A DNA stretch of 60,000 nucleotides from contig NC_087067.1 of NCBI RefSeq assembly GCF_963678635.1, positions 34,749,509 to 34,809,508 on the forward strand, written 5' to 3'. Below, piece after piece: positions 47,904 through 58,627 of the stretch. This stretch comes from Symsagittifera roscoffensis. Taxonomy: Eukaryota > Xenacoelomorpha > Acoela > Convolutidae. Positions within the stretch are counted from its first letter, which is position 1; every line of letters begins with the position of its first letter. Below the pieces are notes generated by a model. The model had not been told where the DNA came from. It worked only from the letters and a program-made list of their open reading frames with translations, and searched no databases. A program made the position numbers and the translations under genes.

Positions 47904-47908
47904 CATCC

Positions 47909-48174
47909 TATGGTACGGCGGGTGTGCCTCCCATTATGTAACGTAACACATTGTGTATTGAATTGATGATAGAGGTCATAATGTTAGTCTGAGTGAGTTC
48001 ATGTTATTATGTCAGGGCCGGTACTTGTCAACCGAGTCAATGTTTTATGATGAATGAAAATCACTCTCTCGTTATCTGATGAAAGATACAGATATCTCAA
48101 CATTCTTTATTCTAACAATTCATTTTTATTGCAATTATTTTTGTAACTAAGTTTCTGTCGGTTGACATTCCACA
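47909..48174 (+). repeat. 5' LTR of M2
   Basis: 266 bp, TATGGTACGGCGGG... to ...GACATTCCACA. The second base of the terminal TG is mutated. Confidence 0.9.
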
Positions 48175-49027
48175 TGGCGCAGCCAGCAGTTTCGGTCGGC
48201 AAGGACTGAACTGATCTTATAGGGGTACCAGCGTTCTGGGCTAAATCAGCAACAGAACCATTATTCACATGAGAGTCGTGGATCGGACAATTTTTTCTAG
48301 CCGTAAACTTACGAGAACATTGCAACGCCAATATCTTACTGACCGATCCAGCTAAATTTTGGCGATCTACCTCCACGACCAGAAACAAAAGGAGAATCAG
48401 GAAATCAAACCGAAGAAGCTAGCCACATCGCAAAAGATCAAGCTGAAATCCGCAAAACAAACGAAATCAACGAGGTAAGAAGGAAAAAGGGACCAAAAAA
48501 TGGCCCAAACGTATTCTTCCACAAAGCGAATCAAAGCGTCAAATCGCGGTTATTCTTTTTCTTGGGATCAGAAGGTAAGAATAGATTCTTACAAAGCCAC
48601 GCTCACATAGACATTGCAACGTTTAGCTTCGGCAATTTCTATTTTTAAAAGAGACAAAAATTAAATCATCGATAGAATAAACCTCTAAAAACCCAACAGC
48701 TTGATCGAGAAAGTCTGGAAACATTTTTGCTGAGAGTCTCGGGCTAGGTCGCCTAACGCGGTGGGGCAATCGAAAATCAAAAAGAGGTTGTTCGTGACAT
48801 TTTCATCGCTAAGATGAAGTTCAAAGACGTCCAACGCCATCTTTGCATCAGACCAGGTAATTCTCCAGAAGAAACGCTCAAATCAGCTCTTCTTCAAGAG
48901 AAAGGATATGTCACTACATCTACATTGCAAAACAGATGGCTCTATCAGGACGATCTAGTTCGAACACTTTGGTCAGAACCACCCAAATTCGTTTAAAATA
49001 AAACAAGAGCCAACCGTATCAGTTCAG
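48174..49027 (+). pseudogene. M2 gag remnant and primer-binding site
   Basis: ATG is formed by the last LTR base and the primer site TGGCGCAGCCAGCAG (48175-48189), giving MAQPAVSVGKD then TGA. The frame continues TDLIGVPAFWAKSA, parallel to M1 (RTDMGIPVFWASAN); the TGA replaces an Arg codon, as CGA to TGA decay would. A later fragment near 48814-48993 (EKGYVTTSTLQNRWLYQDDL) is the Gag end. No intact frame. Confidence 0.8.
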
Positions 49028-49122
49028 CGAAAAAACAACATTCAGAGTAAACTAACCGAGCACAAAACTCAAGAAAAAAATCAACAACCGACTAAACAGT
49101 ACTCAATAAAGAGATAGCAAAC

Positions 49123-50560
49123 CATGCTATTTCTGCGGGAAGGAATTCTACGCTTATCATAAACTTTCATGTCCAGCAAAGAACGTTACATGCAAGAACT
49201 GCAACAAAAAGGGCCATTTTGCCAGTTTCTGCAATTCGAGGAACAATGTAGGAATGGTAGATGATGACTCTGAAATTACAGCCGAAGAGAAATGCGATTT
49301 CATCACCTCGCATAGTGAGCCGGAATACTCAATTCTGAACATATCACCATCGGTCGTAAAGACCAACCATTGGCAAAAACCTGAATATTCAGTCAAAAAA
49401 CTGAAAGTCATCAAATCTGCTACGGGAAAAACCAGATGTATACAGATTACTTTGAGAGTCAACAAACATGTTTTAAGGCTTCCATAGACACAGGTAGCCC
49501 GGCATCTTTTATTAACAAGAAAACCACAGATATTCTGGTGAAATCGGGTGCTAACATCAAATTACTATCAACTTCGGAATTGCCCATCGATACCCACTAT
49601 GTCGATTATAATAGAAGAATAATCAAGTTATTCGGTACTCTAATAGCAAACGTATCTTCACTTGGTTGGCAGATAAATTCAGAAAAATTTCTGGTTTCTG
49701 AAAATCGTACCAGATGCTTACAAAATTCATTGGGGGTTCAAGCCACCCAAAGAAGACCAACTCCTATCAATGAAATCTCATCTCCACCCATCGACTCAGT
49801 TAAATGGCGGAACTTTTTTATGGACAAATTCAAAGACATATTCACTAGACAGGGCAGATCGAAAAACCAACGAGTACATTCTGTGTTTAAGGACCCTTTA
49901 GTTCCTATCCAGATGAAATGTCGGAGAGTACCAATACATATCCATGACAAAGTGAGCATCGAAATCAGGAATTTATCACAGAAGGACACGTAAAGTTGAA
50001 TAAATGCACCAGCGATCATTTTTTAGCACCTGTAGTTATAACAGCTAAGAAGGACGGCTCCATAAAACTAGCAAAGGACGCAAAACCAAAGAATGCTCAG
50101 ATATTCAAAAACCAATACCCGATGCCCAACCTTCTGGAACAATTGGACGTTGACGCCCAAATCATCAATACAGATACCCCGGGGGAAAATTGCTTCACAT
50201 CTCTCGATTTAAAATACGCTTTTAGCCAACTTTTACCTAGTGATCTAGGAAGCAGTCATTGCAATTTTATTATCGTTTGCGGAGAATCAACAGACACTTA
50301 TCGTTCTAAAACAGGATTTTACGGTCTTACAGATATGCCTAAAAAAATCAAAAGGCAATGGACAATACTTTTCAAAATATCAAAGGAGTAAACTGTTTCT
50401 TAGTTGACATTTTAAATGTCTGAAAGGATCTGTTGAAAACCACAACAAGATTGTCGAAAACGTCTTTCTTAAATTTGACAAGGAAGGTTTTGCCCTGAAA
50501 CTACAAAAGTGTGAACTCTCAGTAAATAGAATATTGTGGCTAGGTTTTGACATGCAAAAA
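49123..50560 (+). pseudogene. M2 knuckles, protease and RT remnant
   Basis: Knuckles CYFCGKEFYAYHKLSCP and CKNCNKKGHFASFC are at about 49125-49233. The protease box DTGSPASF is near 49487-49510. RT fingers and palm are nearly open in two frames (49436-49993 and 49996-50391) with KKDGSIKLAKDAKP and SLDLKYAFSQLL. The catalytic box is damaged (LVDIL in place of DDIL) and a stop follows at about 50389. The thumb segment (KLQKCELSVNRILWLGFD) lies in another frame. Confidence 0.85.
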
Positions 50561-50734
50561 TGGGTATAAACCAAAATTTTGAGGGCTTAAACCTCCTCAT
50601 ACTCTAAAACAATTACGTTCCTTTATGGGAGTTCTTAATCACAAACAAAAATTCTTACCAAATCTTCACGTTCTGACCGAGTAGTTCAGATCTTTGTTAA
50701 AACTGAGCAATAAAAAACTATTTATTGGGGAACA

Positions 50735-50920
50735 GATTTGAGGTACTAACCGACCACAAAGCTATCATATCTGCCTTGCAGTCAAATAGAGGCAACAAAT
50801 CCAATCAATCTCGTCTAACCAGATAGGCAGACAGACTATTAACTTTTGACTTTAAAGTCACACATATTGCCGGTACAAAGTTAGGTATAGTCGATTGTTT
50901 GTCACGCCACACTACTTTCG
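50735..50920 (+). pseudogene. M2 RNase H C-terminal remnant
   Basis: FEVLTDHKAIISALQSNRGN, a stop, then THIAGTKLGIVDCLSRH, matching the M1 RNase H end (TDHKALTTAL ... HIPGRDMGIVDYLSRD). Confidence 0.8.
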
Positions 50921-51259
50921 AAAACCCTACCCCCAACCGTGCAGTTTCGATGAACAGTTCGTCGTAAAACCTATCCAATTTTTTTTCCGATTGCACGACA
51001 GTCAAAAAGCACAACAAAGAGCGCCACGCTCGCCACGAGAGAGCTCAGTTGAATTATGCGCAGATTTGAACCAATCAGAATCAAGAAAACTATAAAAAGT
51101 ACATCCTCTGCGAGAGGGCGCAGATAATTAAGGCACAATCAGCGACCATTCAGATCTCAGATGTCGTTTTCATTGCTCTGGTAAGACTCTCAACCATTCT
51201 ATTACTTCCTGTAACAAAACCCAGTTCCCTCCTGTATCTATCTGAACAATATCAAAACC

Positions 51260-51925
51260 ATCTGTGCCATTTTGTAAATATTATACGGTCATTAGTGGAT
51301 CACCGAGTAGCAAAAATCTTTCATTTTCAGATATGTCGAATGTGGACGGCTGCATAATCGTCGACGACAGGAGATTGCGGTACCGAGTTGCCTTCAACGA
51401 GCAGTTCTATGGCGTTTGCACCGACCGCACCCAGGTCAAGAGGCGATGGTGGGCACTGCCCAGTAATTTTGGTGGCCGAGGATCCACAGAGATTTTGTCA
51501 ACCTCTGCAAAAACTGTAGAGAATGTACAAAATTTGGTAAGAATTTAAAACCAATGAGTCCTTTTGAAATGTACAAGTCTCTGCCTCCCTTAAATGCCCC
51601 CAACGAGGAACTTCAGTTAGATTATGCGGGCCCACTTTCAGACGGTGCAGAGAACCAAGTGTATATCCTGCTAGCTATCGACCGTTTTTCCAAATATCCG
51701 TTTGCAATTCTTACTAAAACGAATGGAGCCAACAAAATCCTAAAATTTTTGAAAATTATATTTTTACTCATAGTATTCCTAAAGCGATCAGGACGGACCA
51801 ATATTCTGGTTTTAAAAAATAAATTCAGAATTGCAAATTGAAAGGCATTAATCACATTTTTTGCTCGGTCGGAGATCAACGTGGATGTGGTCTGGTAGAG
51901 CGCACCAATCAGACGATTAAAAAAA
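51260..51925 (+). pseudogene. M2 integrase remnant
   Basis: The zinc-finger end CKNCRECTKFGKN (about 51505-51545) reads directly into LQLDYAGPLSDGAENQVYIL and IDRFSKYPFAILTK (51600-51720). The GLVERT box is at about 51890. Frame breaks near 51750 and at 51838 separate the catalytic residues. Confidence 0.8.
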
Positions 51926-51926
51926 A

Positions 51927-53480
51927 TTGGCTACTTCACAGTTGGAAGATAACCCACCGGATGTTCATACGGTTCTTAAGATGATTATCGAAGATATCCG
52001 GATAGCGAAGAATTCAGTTAATGGACTATCTCTGTACGAATTACACTTTGGTAGGAAACCAAATTCTGAGTGGTCGTTAGCGACCGATAATCTGAAATCT
52101 GAAATTCTTTTAGACAAACAGATTTTAGAAAGAGATCCTTTGACAGCCGATGAGAGAAGAGAGCTATGTGACAGCAGGCCTCGCGTCAAGGTAGTTAAGA
52201 AGGGCCAACAAAGCAGGGATGTTTCACTCAAAATCAGGATGGAAACCACCCAGATTGCAAATACACCCTACTACAAATCTCTGGAACAGCTCGCGAAATC
52301 GGCGAATGAGTGGATGATCTGGAAAAAGAAACTGTCACATGAAGAAGGTTGCCGAGCTCTCCGTACCTTAACAGAGAGAGACCAGCTCTTAGCGGCCTCC
52401 CTCAGAAATAACTTAACAACTGGGACCCTGAGATTCAGACAAGACGCCATAAAGTCGCCAACAACTAGTACCAAATGTAAACTAGAGTCATTGCTTTTAT
52501 CTAGTCCGAACTCAGTTGAAGTATTCAGGAAGGTGGCAAATCGTAAATCAGGGAAACAATTATTTAAACGCTATGGTAATAAAATTATCAAAGCTACTCC
52601 TTCTACTTATATTATGGCAGCGGGGAAAGTAATTAGGAAAAGTGATATTTCGTTAAGACTTAGAAACCCACAAGTTTCAGGTCGTCAGGGACCCAGCAAA
52701 CCACTTTTGGGGAAAAGACTGAAGAGACAGAGAAAAATCTCTTCCTCGTCATCGTCAGACGAACGTCTGGTCCCGAAAGCACAAACGCAACAGAAACAAT
52801 TGGCAGCAGCAACTAGACTGGCAGTACCGACGGGTCGTCAACAAGGAAAAGTCCGGAAATCGCTCCCAGTGTGATTAGATCCAGCACCCGAATTCGAACC
52901 TCCAAACCCGCAATTCCGGTTGTGGACTTAACAAAATCGTCCTCCAGCTCTGGAGGTGTCTTCAATCCTCCGGTGGCGACATCATCGCCGGTCGCTCAAT
53001 CTTCATACCCGAAAGGCATTCTTATTTCAGTCAAACTCGATAAAAAAGACCAGGAGGGTAACGACAAAACCAAGCGCGGAAATAGTATCGGACGCAGCCG
53101 GCTTACAGCCAATTTCATCAGAAGACGACCAGGTAACAGAGTCTAACGTCACACCTCAGTCCTGCCCCTTGACGGTAGTTTAAAAAAAACCCAGAAATCA
53201 GCCCTACCAAGACTTCTACCTCACGGCTGAAGATAACTCCTGATGCTACAGCAGATCAAGACGGGATCGAGTCTTCCCCTCGAGAACCTCAGTTCGCAGT
53301 AAAATACAGACACTATTTTATGGCAGTCCCATACGTCATGCGTTCAAAGGAGTTTCGGAAGCATCAACGCCAGGCTTTTCGGGTGGGCTGACGGTTCCGG
53401 TGTCGCCTGCAGAGTTAAATTTGTCGCTATCACCAAGAAAAGAATGAAAGTCTTTAAAAAGAATAAAAGGCAGCTTCAAA
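51927..53480 (+). pseudogene. M2 Pol C-terminal tail remnant
   Basis: An open stretch of 315 codons (51927-52874) continues the integrase tail: LYELHFGRKPNSEWSLATDN parallels M1 FQAHFGRLPKTEFKIVRD, and VVKKGQQSRDVS parallels M1 VRKGQLSRDTS. It then becomes Ser/Lys/Arg-rich like the M1 tail. Frameshifts and a TAA near 53180 break the last third in this copy. Confidence 0.75.
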
Positions 53481-53577
53481 AAAGAAGACCCAGCTAAAAC
53501 AAACTTTAAACTCATACATAAATTCAATTTGTTTCATTAGAATTTCTGTTGATCAGATGTTTTTTGAAGGGGGGAAG

Positions 53578-53843
53578 TGTGGTACGGCGGGTGTGCCTCC
53601 CATTATGCAACGTAATGCATTGTGTTTTGAATTGATGGTAGAATTCATAATGTTAGTCTGAGTGAGTTGATGTTATTATGTCAAGGCCGGTACTTGTCAA
53701 CCGATTCAATGTTTTATGATGAGTGAAAATCACTCTCTCATTATCTGTTGAAAGCTACAGATATCTCAACATTCTTTAATATTACAATTCAACTTTTATT
53801 ACAATTAATTTGTAACTAAGAGGCTGTCGGTTGACATTCCACC
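53578..53843 (+). repeat. 3' LTR of M2
   Basis: 266 bp starting TGTGGTACGG and ending CCACC (A to C at the last base), followed by CATCC. A purine tract GAAGGGGGGAAG precedes it at 53566-53577. Confidence 0.92.
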
Positions 53844-54195
53844 CATCCAGAAGCCCATTACGAGTCCAAACTGTGCACTGGATAGGAGCACAATTTTGTG
53901 TCTGTATGTTCCTGGATTCCAGAGACAAGTCTTTAAACATGTGAAAATTTTGTCGGATTGATCAAAGGAAAGTGAAGAACCAAAGAAGAACAAAGGGAGC
54001 ATCCTTGTTGCGGAATCCGCTTACACAGCTTAAAATGCACAGTTTGGCCTCGTAATGCGGGTGGTCAAGTCTTTAGAACAAAAAACGTCTAAGCTTAGCA
54101 TTTACTTGAAATAAACTAACAAAGATCTGCATGCTTTTGAAAGGCTATTATACATTGAAAACAACTCTTCCCACATTATATTCTCCGAACAACAG

Positions 54196-54645
54196 CTTCC
54201 AAAATGCTCGACGAGACCCATCCATATTTATGTGAGTGTGATGGCGAGATATCAATTTAAAAAATGTTCTCGGGAACTGCTCTGTTTGCTTTATTTTTAT
54301 AATTCTCAAAAAAGCCACCATATACCGGAATTAAATTTTGCAGACGAAGAAATCGACCCAGACTTTGCAGGTCCATCGGATTATAACTGGGTTCATTCAA
54401 ACAAAATCTTTCAGGCAAGTAAATTTTTCGAAATTTCATTTGGCTAAAACTACATCATGGATGGACATCTTCAGAAATCGTTATTAGTTTTCTAGAGTAC
54501 GCCCGGTTATCATCCTTCCAGTACCGCTGCAGAATACAGACAGACCGCAAACCCTCATTCTACAACACCTCTGACACTTTTCGACTACACAGAACCACAT
54601 AACGATCCAAAACGGAAAAGTCAATCAGGATGCAGAGGGACGTGA
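54196..54645 (+). CDS. Last exons of a plus-strand host gene, copy A
   Basis: Three exons with matching phases: about 54196-54231 (SKMLDETHPYL; donor GTGAGT), 54344-54414 (acceptor TTTTGCAG; EEIDPDFAGPSDYNWVHSNK; donor GCAAGT, a GC-AG intron), and 54496-54645 (acceptor TTTTCTAG; GYHPSSTAAEYRQTANPHST ... KRKSQSGCRGT, TGA). The reading frame stays open across both introns. The spliced tail is acidic then S/T/P-rich, with no recognised domain; it could be the cytoplasmic end of a membrane or signalling protein. The upstream exon boundary is weak and earlier exons were not found. Confidence 0.5.
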
Positions 54646-54782
54646 AGTCTAAGAAAGTAGGCATGACTCAGTGACAAAAAAATCCAGCTTACGAAACCGC
54701 GGCTTCATCAGAACGTAATTTTATTGGTTATTCGACAAGACCACGTCGGCATGAAGGTTCTTCAAAATTTGACTATTATCAG

Positions 54783-55436
54783 TTGTTTGTAAATATTCTA
54801 AGTGAAACCTGGGACTCGTTTTGGATTCGTTTGTTTTTCATGGCCATGGATTCCACTGCATTTGATAAACGTCTACTTATAGACTCTTTCAATTTAGCTC
54901 CAGCATTGCGATCACTTCACCTTAGCCGGTTGCTCAATCTTCATGCCCGAAAGGCATTCTTATCTCGGTCAAACTCCATAAAAAAGACCAGGAGGGTAAC
55001 GACACAACCAAGCGCGGAAGTAGTATCGGACGCAGTCGGATTACAGCCGATTTCATCAGAAGACGACCAGGTAACAGAATCTAACGTCACACCTCAGTCC
55101 TGCCCCTTGACGGTAGTTAAAAAAACCCCAGAAATCAGCCCTACCAAGACTTCTACCTCACGGCTGAAGATAACTCCTGATGCTACAGCAGATCAAGACG
55201 GGAACGAGTCTTCCTCCTCGAGAACCTCAGTTCGCAGTAAAAGACAGACACTATTTTATGGCAGTCCCATACGTCATGCGTTCAAAGGAGTTTCGGAAGC
55301 ATCAACGCCAGGCTTTTCGGGCGGGCTGACGGTTCCGGTGTCGCCTGCAGAGTTAAATTTGTCGCTATCACCAAGAAAAAGAATGAAAGTCTTTAAAAAG
55401 AATAAAAAGCAGCTTCAAAAAAGAAGACCCAGCTAA
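54783..55436 (+). pseudogene. M2 Pol tail, duplicated copy B (frame better preserved)
   Basis: The copy-B counterpart of 52988-53480. Here the Ser/Lys-rich tail is continuous (VVSDAVGLQPISSEDDQV ... LSPRKRMKVFKKNKKQ) to its natural stop at about 55436. Copy A carries extra bases that break it. The start of the open stretch (54783-54925) is host flank fused by the duplication, so the full frame is chimeric and probably not expressed. Confidence 0.7.
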
Positions 55437-55515
55437 AACAAACTTTAAACGCATACATAAATTCAATTTGTTTCATTAGAATTTCTGTTGATCAGATGTT
55501 TTTTGAAGGGGGAAG

Positions 55516-55781
55516 TGTGGTACGGCGGGTGTGCCTCCCATTATGCAACGTAATGCATTGTGTTTTGAATTGATGGTAGAATTCATAATGTTAGTCTGAG
55601 TGAGTTGATGTTATTATGTCAAGGCCGGTACTTGTCAACCGATTCAATGTTTTATGATGAGTGAAAATCACTCTCTCATTATCTGTTGAAAGCTACAGAT
55701 ATCTCAACATTCTTTAATATTACAATTCAACTTTTATTACAATTAATTTGTAACTAAGAGGCTGTCGGTTGACATTCCACC
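55516..55781 (+). repeat. Third M2 LTR, created by the duplication
   Basis: Nearly identical to 53578-53843 and followed by the same CATCCAGAAGCCC flank, so it arose by segmental duplication and not as a solo-LTR insertion. Confidence 0.92.
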
Positions 55782-56133
55782 CATCCAGAAGCCCATTACG
55801 AGTCCAAACTGTGCACTGGATAGGAGCACAATTTTGTGTCTGTATGTTCCTGGATTCCAGAGACAAGTCTTTAAACATGTGAAAATTTTGTCGGATTGAT
55901 CAAAGGAAAGTGAAGAACCAAAGAAGAACAAAGGGAGCATCCTTGTTGCGGAATCCGCTTACACAGCTTAAAATGCACAGTTTGGCCTCGTAATGCGGGT
56001 GGTCAAGTCTTTAGAACAAAAAACGTCTAAGCTTAGCATTTACTTGAATTAAACTAACAAAGATCTTCATGCTTTTGAAAGGCTATTATACATTGAAAAC
56101 AACTCTTCCCACATTATATTCTCCGAACAACAG

Positions 56134-56583
56134 CTTCCAAAATGCTCGACGAGACCCATCCATATTTATGTGAGTGTGATGGCGAGATATCAATTTAAAA
56201 AATGTTCTCGGGAACTGCTCTGTTTGCTTTATTTTTATAATTCTCAAAAAAGCCACCATATACCGGAATTAAATTTTGCAGACGAAGAAATCGACCCAGA
56301 CTTTGCAGGTCCTTCGGATTATAACTGGGTTCATTCAAACAAAATCTTTCAGGCAAGTAAATTTTTCGAAATTTCATTTGGCTAAAACTACATCATGGAT
56401 GGACATCTTCAGAAATCGTTATTAGTTTTCTAGAGTACGCCCGGTTATCATCCTTCCAGTACCGCTGCAGAATACAGACAGACCGCAAACCCTCATTCTA
56501 CAACACCTCCGACACTTTTCGACTACACAGAACCACATAACGATCCAAAACGGAAAAGTCAATCAGGATGCAGAGGGACGTGA
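56134..56583 (+). CDS. Last exons of the plus-strand host gene, copy B
   Basis: Same three exons shifted by 1938: about 56134-56169, 56282-56352 and 56434-56583. Splice sites, including the GC donor, and the stop are preserved. One visible change replaces Leu by Pro (CTG to CCG) in the last exon and one is synonymous. Only the copy joined to upstream exons first would normally be used. Confidence 0.45.
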
Positions 56584-56863
56584 AGTCTAAGAAAGTAGGC
56601 ATGACTCAGTGACAAAAAAATCCAGCTTACGAAACCGCGGCTTCATCAGAACGTAATTTTATTGGTTATTCGACAAGACCACGTCGGCATGAAGGTTCTT
56701 CAAAATTTGACTATTATCAGTTGTTTGTAAATATTCTAAGTGAAACCTGGGACTCGTTTTGGATTCGTTTGTTTTTCATGGCCATGGATTCCACTGCATT
56801 TGATAAACGTCTACTTATAGACTCTTTCAATTTAGCTCCAGCATTGCGATCACTTCACCTTAG

Positions 56864-57317
56864 TCGGTGCTATTAAGGCTTAATCGAACCTTTTGTACCC
56901 TCATATTATTCCGGCTAGCGCAATTTGTTACTTTTAGCTATTTTCATATCATCATAATGTTCATTTATCCGTCGGATATGTTGAAAACTTCCCAACCTAA
57001 GTTTTTAAAGTCAATTTTCTTGTTGATTTTCATTGTTTAGGTTGTGAGTAGTTACTCTACTAAAATTTACTCCTCGAACCTTTTGCCAGAGTGAGAAAAA
57101 GAAAATTATGGTACCACCTAATTTTTCCCTAGTAGAAAAAGTATTGTGATTGATTTATTGTAATTAGTTAATTTTACTTTGATTGGCCATGGCTGACGTT
57201 CACTTATAGTTTGCGAACTTCATCGGAGCGAGCTAACAGTGTTATTGCGTTTTGCTTGAAATAACACACAGTTTCATTGATTTCTATTCTTTACTTATAT
57301 TTATTTTATTTTACATA
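56864..57317. other. Unassigned sequence after the duplication
   Basis: AT-rich, no gene or repeat recognised. Confidence 0.5.
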
Positions 57318-58348
57318 CCCGGGTTGACCTCCTTAGAAAAAAAATGCCTATCATACAATTCCATACAAAAAAGAGATTATCATACAATTCCATGCATGGG
57401 TTCTATGGAAAAAATGTGTATCATAGAACTTCCATTTATGAAAATTGTATGATAAGCATTTTTTTCATTGATTTTTTTTCAGGAAAACCTTTAAAAAGAT
57501 TTTTTTTGTAAGTTTAAAGGAGCTTGATTCTTCGTTTTCTGATTAAGTTAGATCAAAATGGCCCATTTTGTTTCATTTTTTTTGACAAAAATGTCTATCA
57601 TACGATTTCCATTCTATGAAAATAGTATGATAAGTATTTTTTCGATAAAAAAAACTTTATCCGCGACTTTATTTCGATAAACAAAACTTTATCGAAATTG
57701 TTTTGAAAATTTGTCCCAAAAATTTTTTGGTTTTTTTTGAACCGCAAATTGAAATTTCTACGCAAACAAACATTTTCCGAAAAAAAAAATTTTTCATGCA
57801 AAATTTAATTTTTTGTGTGCTTAACGTAGTCCTGGATACGATAATATTGGCTTTTTTTTTCTTTTCACTTCAAATTTTTTTTTCAAAAACGCCGAAAAAT
57901 CCTATTTATTTTGAATGGCGTGTTTATGTATGCCCTGATCAATGTTTAATACTTTGAAAATTGAAAAATTTTGTCTAAAATTAAAAGTTTGTTACTTTTG
58001 TTACATCATTTGTGAAACACAGCTCGAAGACAAATCAGGTCGTCTTCTATGCATTGTAAAAGCAAGACGGTCCAACCTTTGGTGCTTTGAGTATCCAAGG
58101 TCTTTGTCACTTGGGTTCGGTTGCAAATTTTTTGATTTAAGGCAAAAACACCAATTTAAGGCAAAAAAATCATACAATTCCATTTAATAGAAAAAAAATG
58201 GCTTTCATACAATTCCATTGTATGGAAAAAATGCTTATCTTGTGATTTTCATACGATTTTTTTATTCTATGGAATCGAATGGAATCGTATGATAATCATT
58301 TTTTCCATAGTATGGAATTGTATGATAAGCATTTTTTGTCAACCCGGG
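57318..58348. mobile_element. Fold-back element, about 1.03 kb, TA target sites
   Basis: The ends CCCGGGTTGAC and GTCAACCCGGG are perfect inverted repeats, each bordered by TA, as for Tc1/mariner-type insertions. Just inside, AAAAAATGC(C/T)TATCATAC... is mirrored by ...GTATGATAAGCATTTTTT. ATCATACAATTCCAT and its inverse recur several times within. A stretch at about 58020-58140 (ARRSNLWCFEYPRSLSLGFG) is coding-like but carries no transposase motif I can recognise. Confidence 0.7.
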
Positions 58349-58499
58349 TAAGCAATTGTCAATAGGCTAGTTCATTCGGTTAAATATTCGTGAGAGTGAC
58401 ATCCACGCCCCCTCAATCTTCAAGCTCCTCTTAACATCACCTGTTAAGTTGTGATTTAGTGTGAAAAAGACAAAGCAGACTTTTTTATCACTGTCTCAC

Positions 58500-58627
58500 C
58501 TGTATGTCACTGAGTTCTCGACTGTGACGACTAGTCCATCTTCTTCTGAGCAGTGTTCGAATCGGAAATTGATCGAGGCCTCGTTACGATCCAAATTGAG
58601 CGTCCCCGGATCAGATAAATAATTTTG
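58500..58627 (-). CDS. Single host exon, unknown protein
   Basis: 128 bp between acceptor TTGATTTCAG and donor CAG|GTGAGA, fully open in one frame: QNYLSDPGTLNLDRNEASIN, then RFEHCSEEDGLVVTVENSVT. It is acidic, extracellular-domain-like, with no family recognised. It is on the same strand as the gene at 16-22 kb, so it might be an upstream exon of that gene separated by the transposon cluster, but nothing proves the link and plus-strand exons lie between. Confidence 0.55.

Larger units (their letters stand above)
47904..53848 (+). mobile_element. Old, broken gypsy LTR retrotransposon M2 (same branch as M1)
   Basis: 47909-53843 (5935 bp), flanked by the perfect duplication CATCC at 47904-47908 and 53844-53848. 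LTRs of 266 bp begin T(G/A)TGG and end CCAC(A/C), and differ at roughly 20-25 positions (about 9% by eye), so it is much older than M1. It has the same primer site and the same gag start at the LTR junction as M1. Gag, protease, RT, RNase H and integrase remnants occur in order but with many stops and frameshifts. Its 3' end is included in a later tandem duplication. Confidence 0.92.
52988..54925 (+). repeat. Tandem duplication, copy A (1938 bp)
   Basis: Spans the M2 Pol tail, 3' LTR, target duplication and downstream host exons. Repeated head-to-tail at 54926-56863 with about 1-2% differences by eye. The shared CCGGT at the junctions marks the breakpoint microhomology. Confidence 0.93.
54926..56863 (+). 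repeat. Tandem duplication, copy B (1938 bp)
   Basis: Second copy, with landmarks at exactly +1938 (LTR, exons, breakpoints). Ends at a CGGT shared with the unit start. Confidence 0.93.

Noticed and set aside
27091-53848. Identical TTCCACCCATCC at an edge of the giant element (27091) and of M2 (53837)
   Set aside because: In one case it is LTR end plus internal sequence and in the other LTR end plus target duplication; the shared string appears coincidental.
53805-54002. 65-codon minus frame repeated at 55743-55940
   Set aside because: It crosses the LTR boundary and target duplication, has no domain, and is repeated only because the segment is duplicated.
55516-55781. Solo LTR from an independent M2-family insertion
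   Set aside because: Its flanks match those of the 53578-53843 LTR for over a kilobase, so it is part of the tandem duplication.
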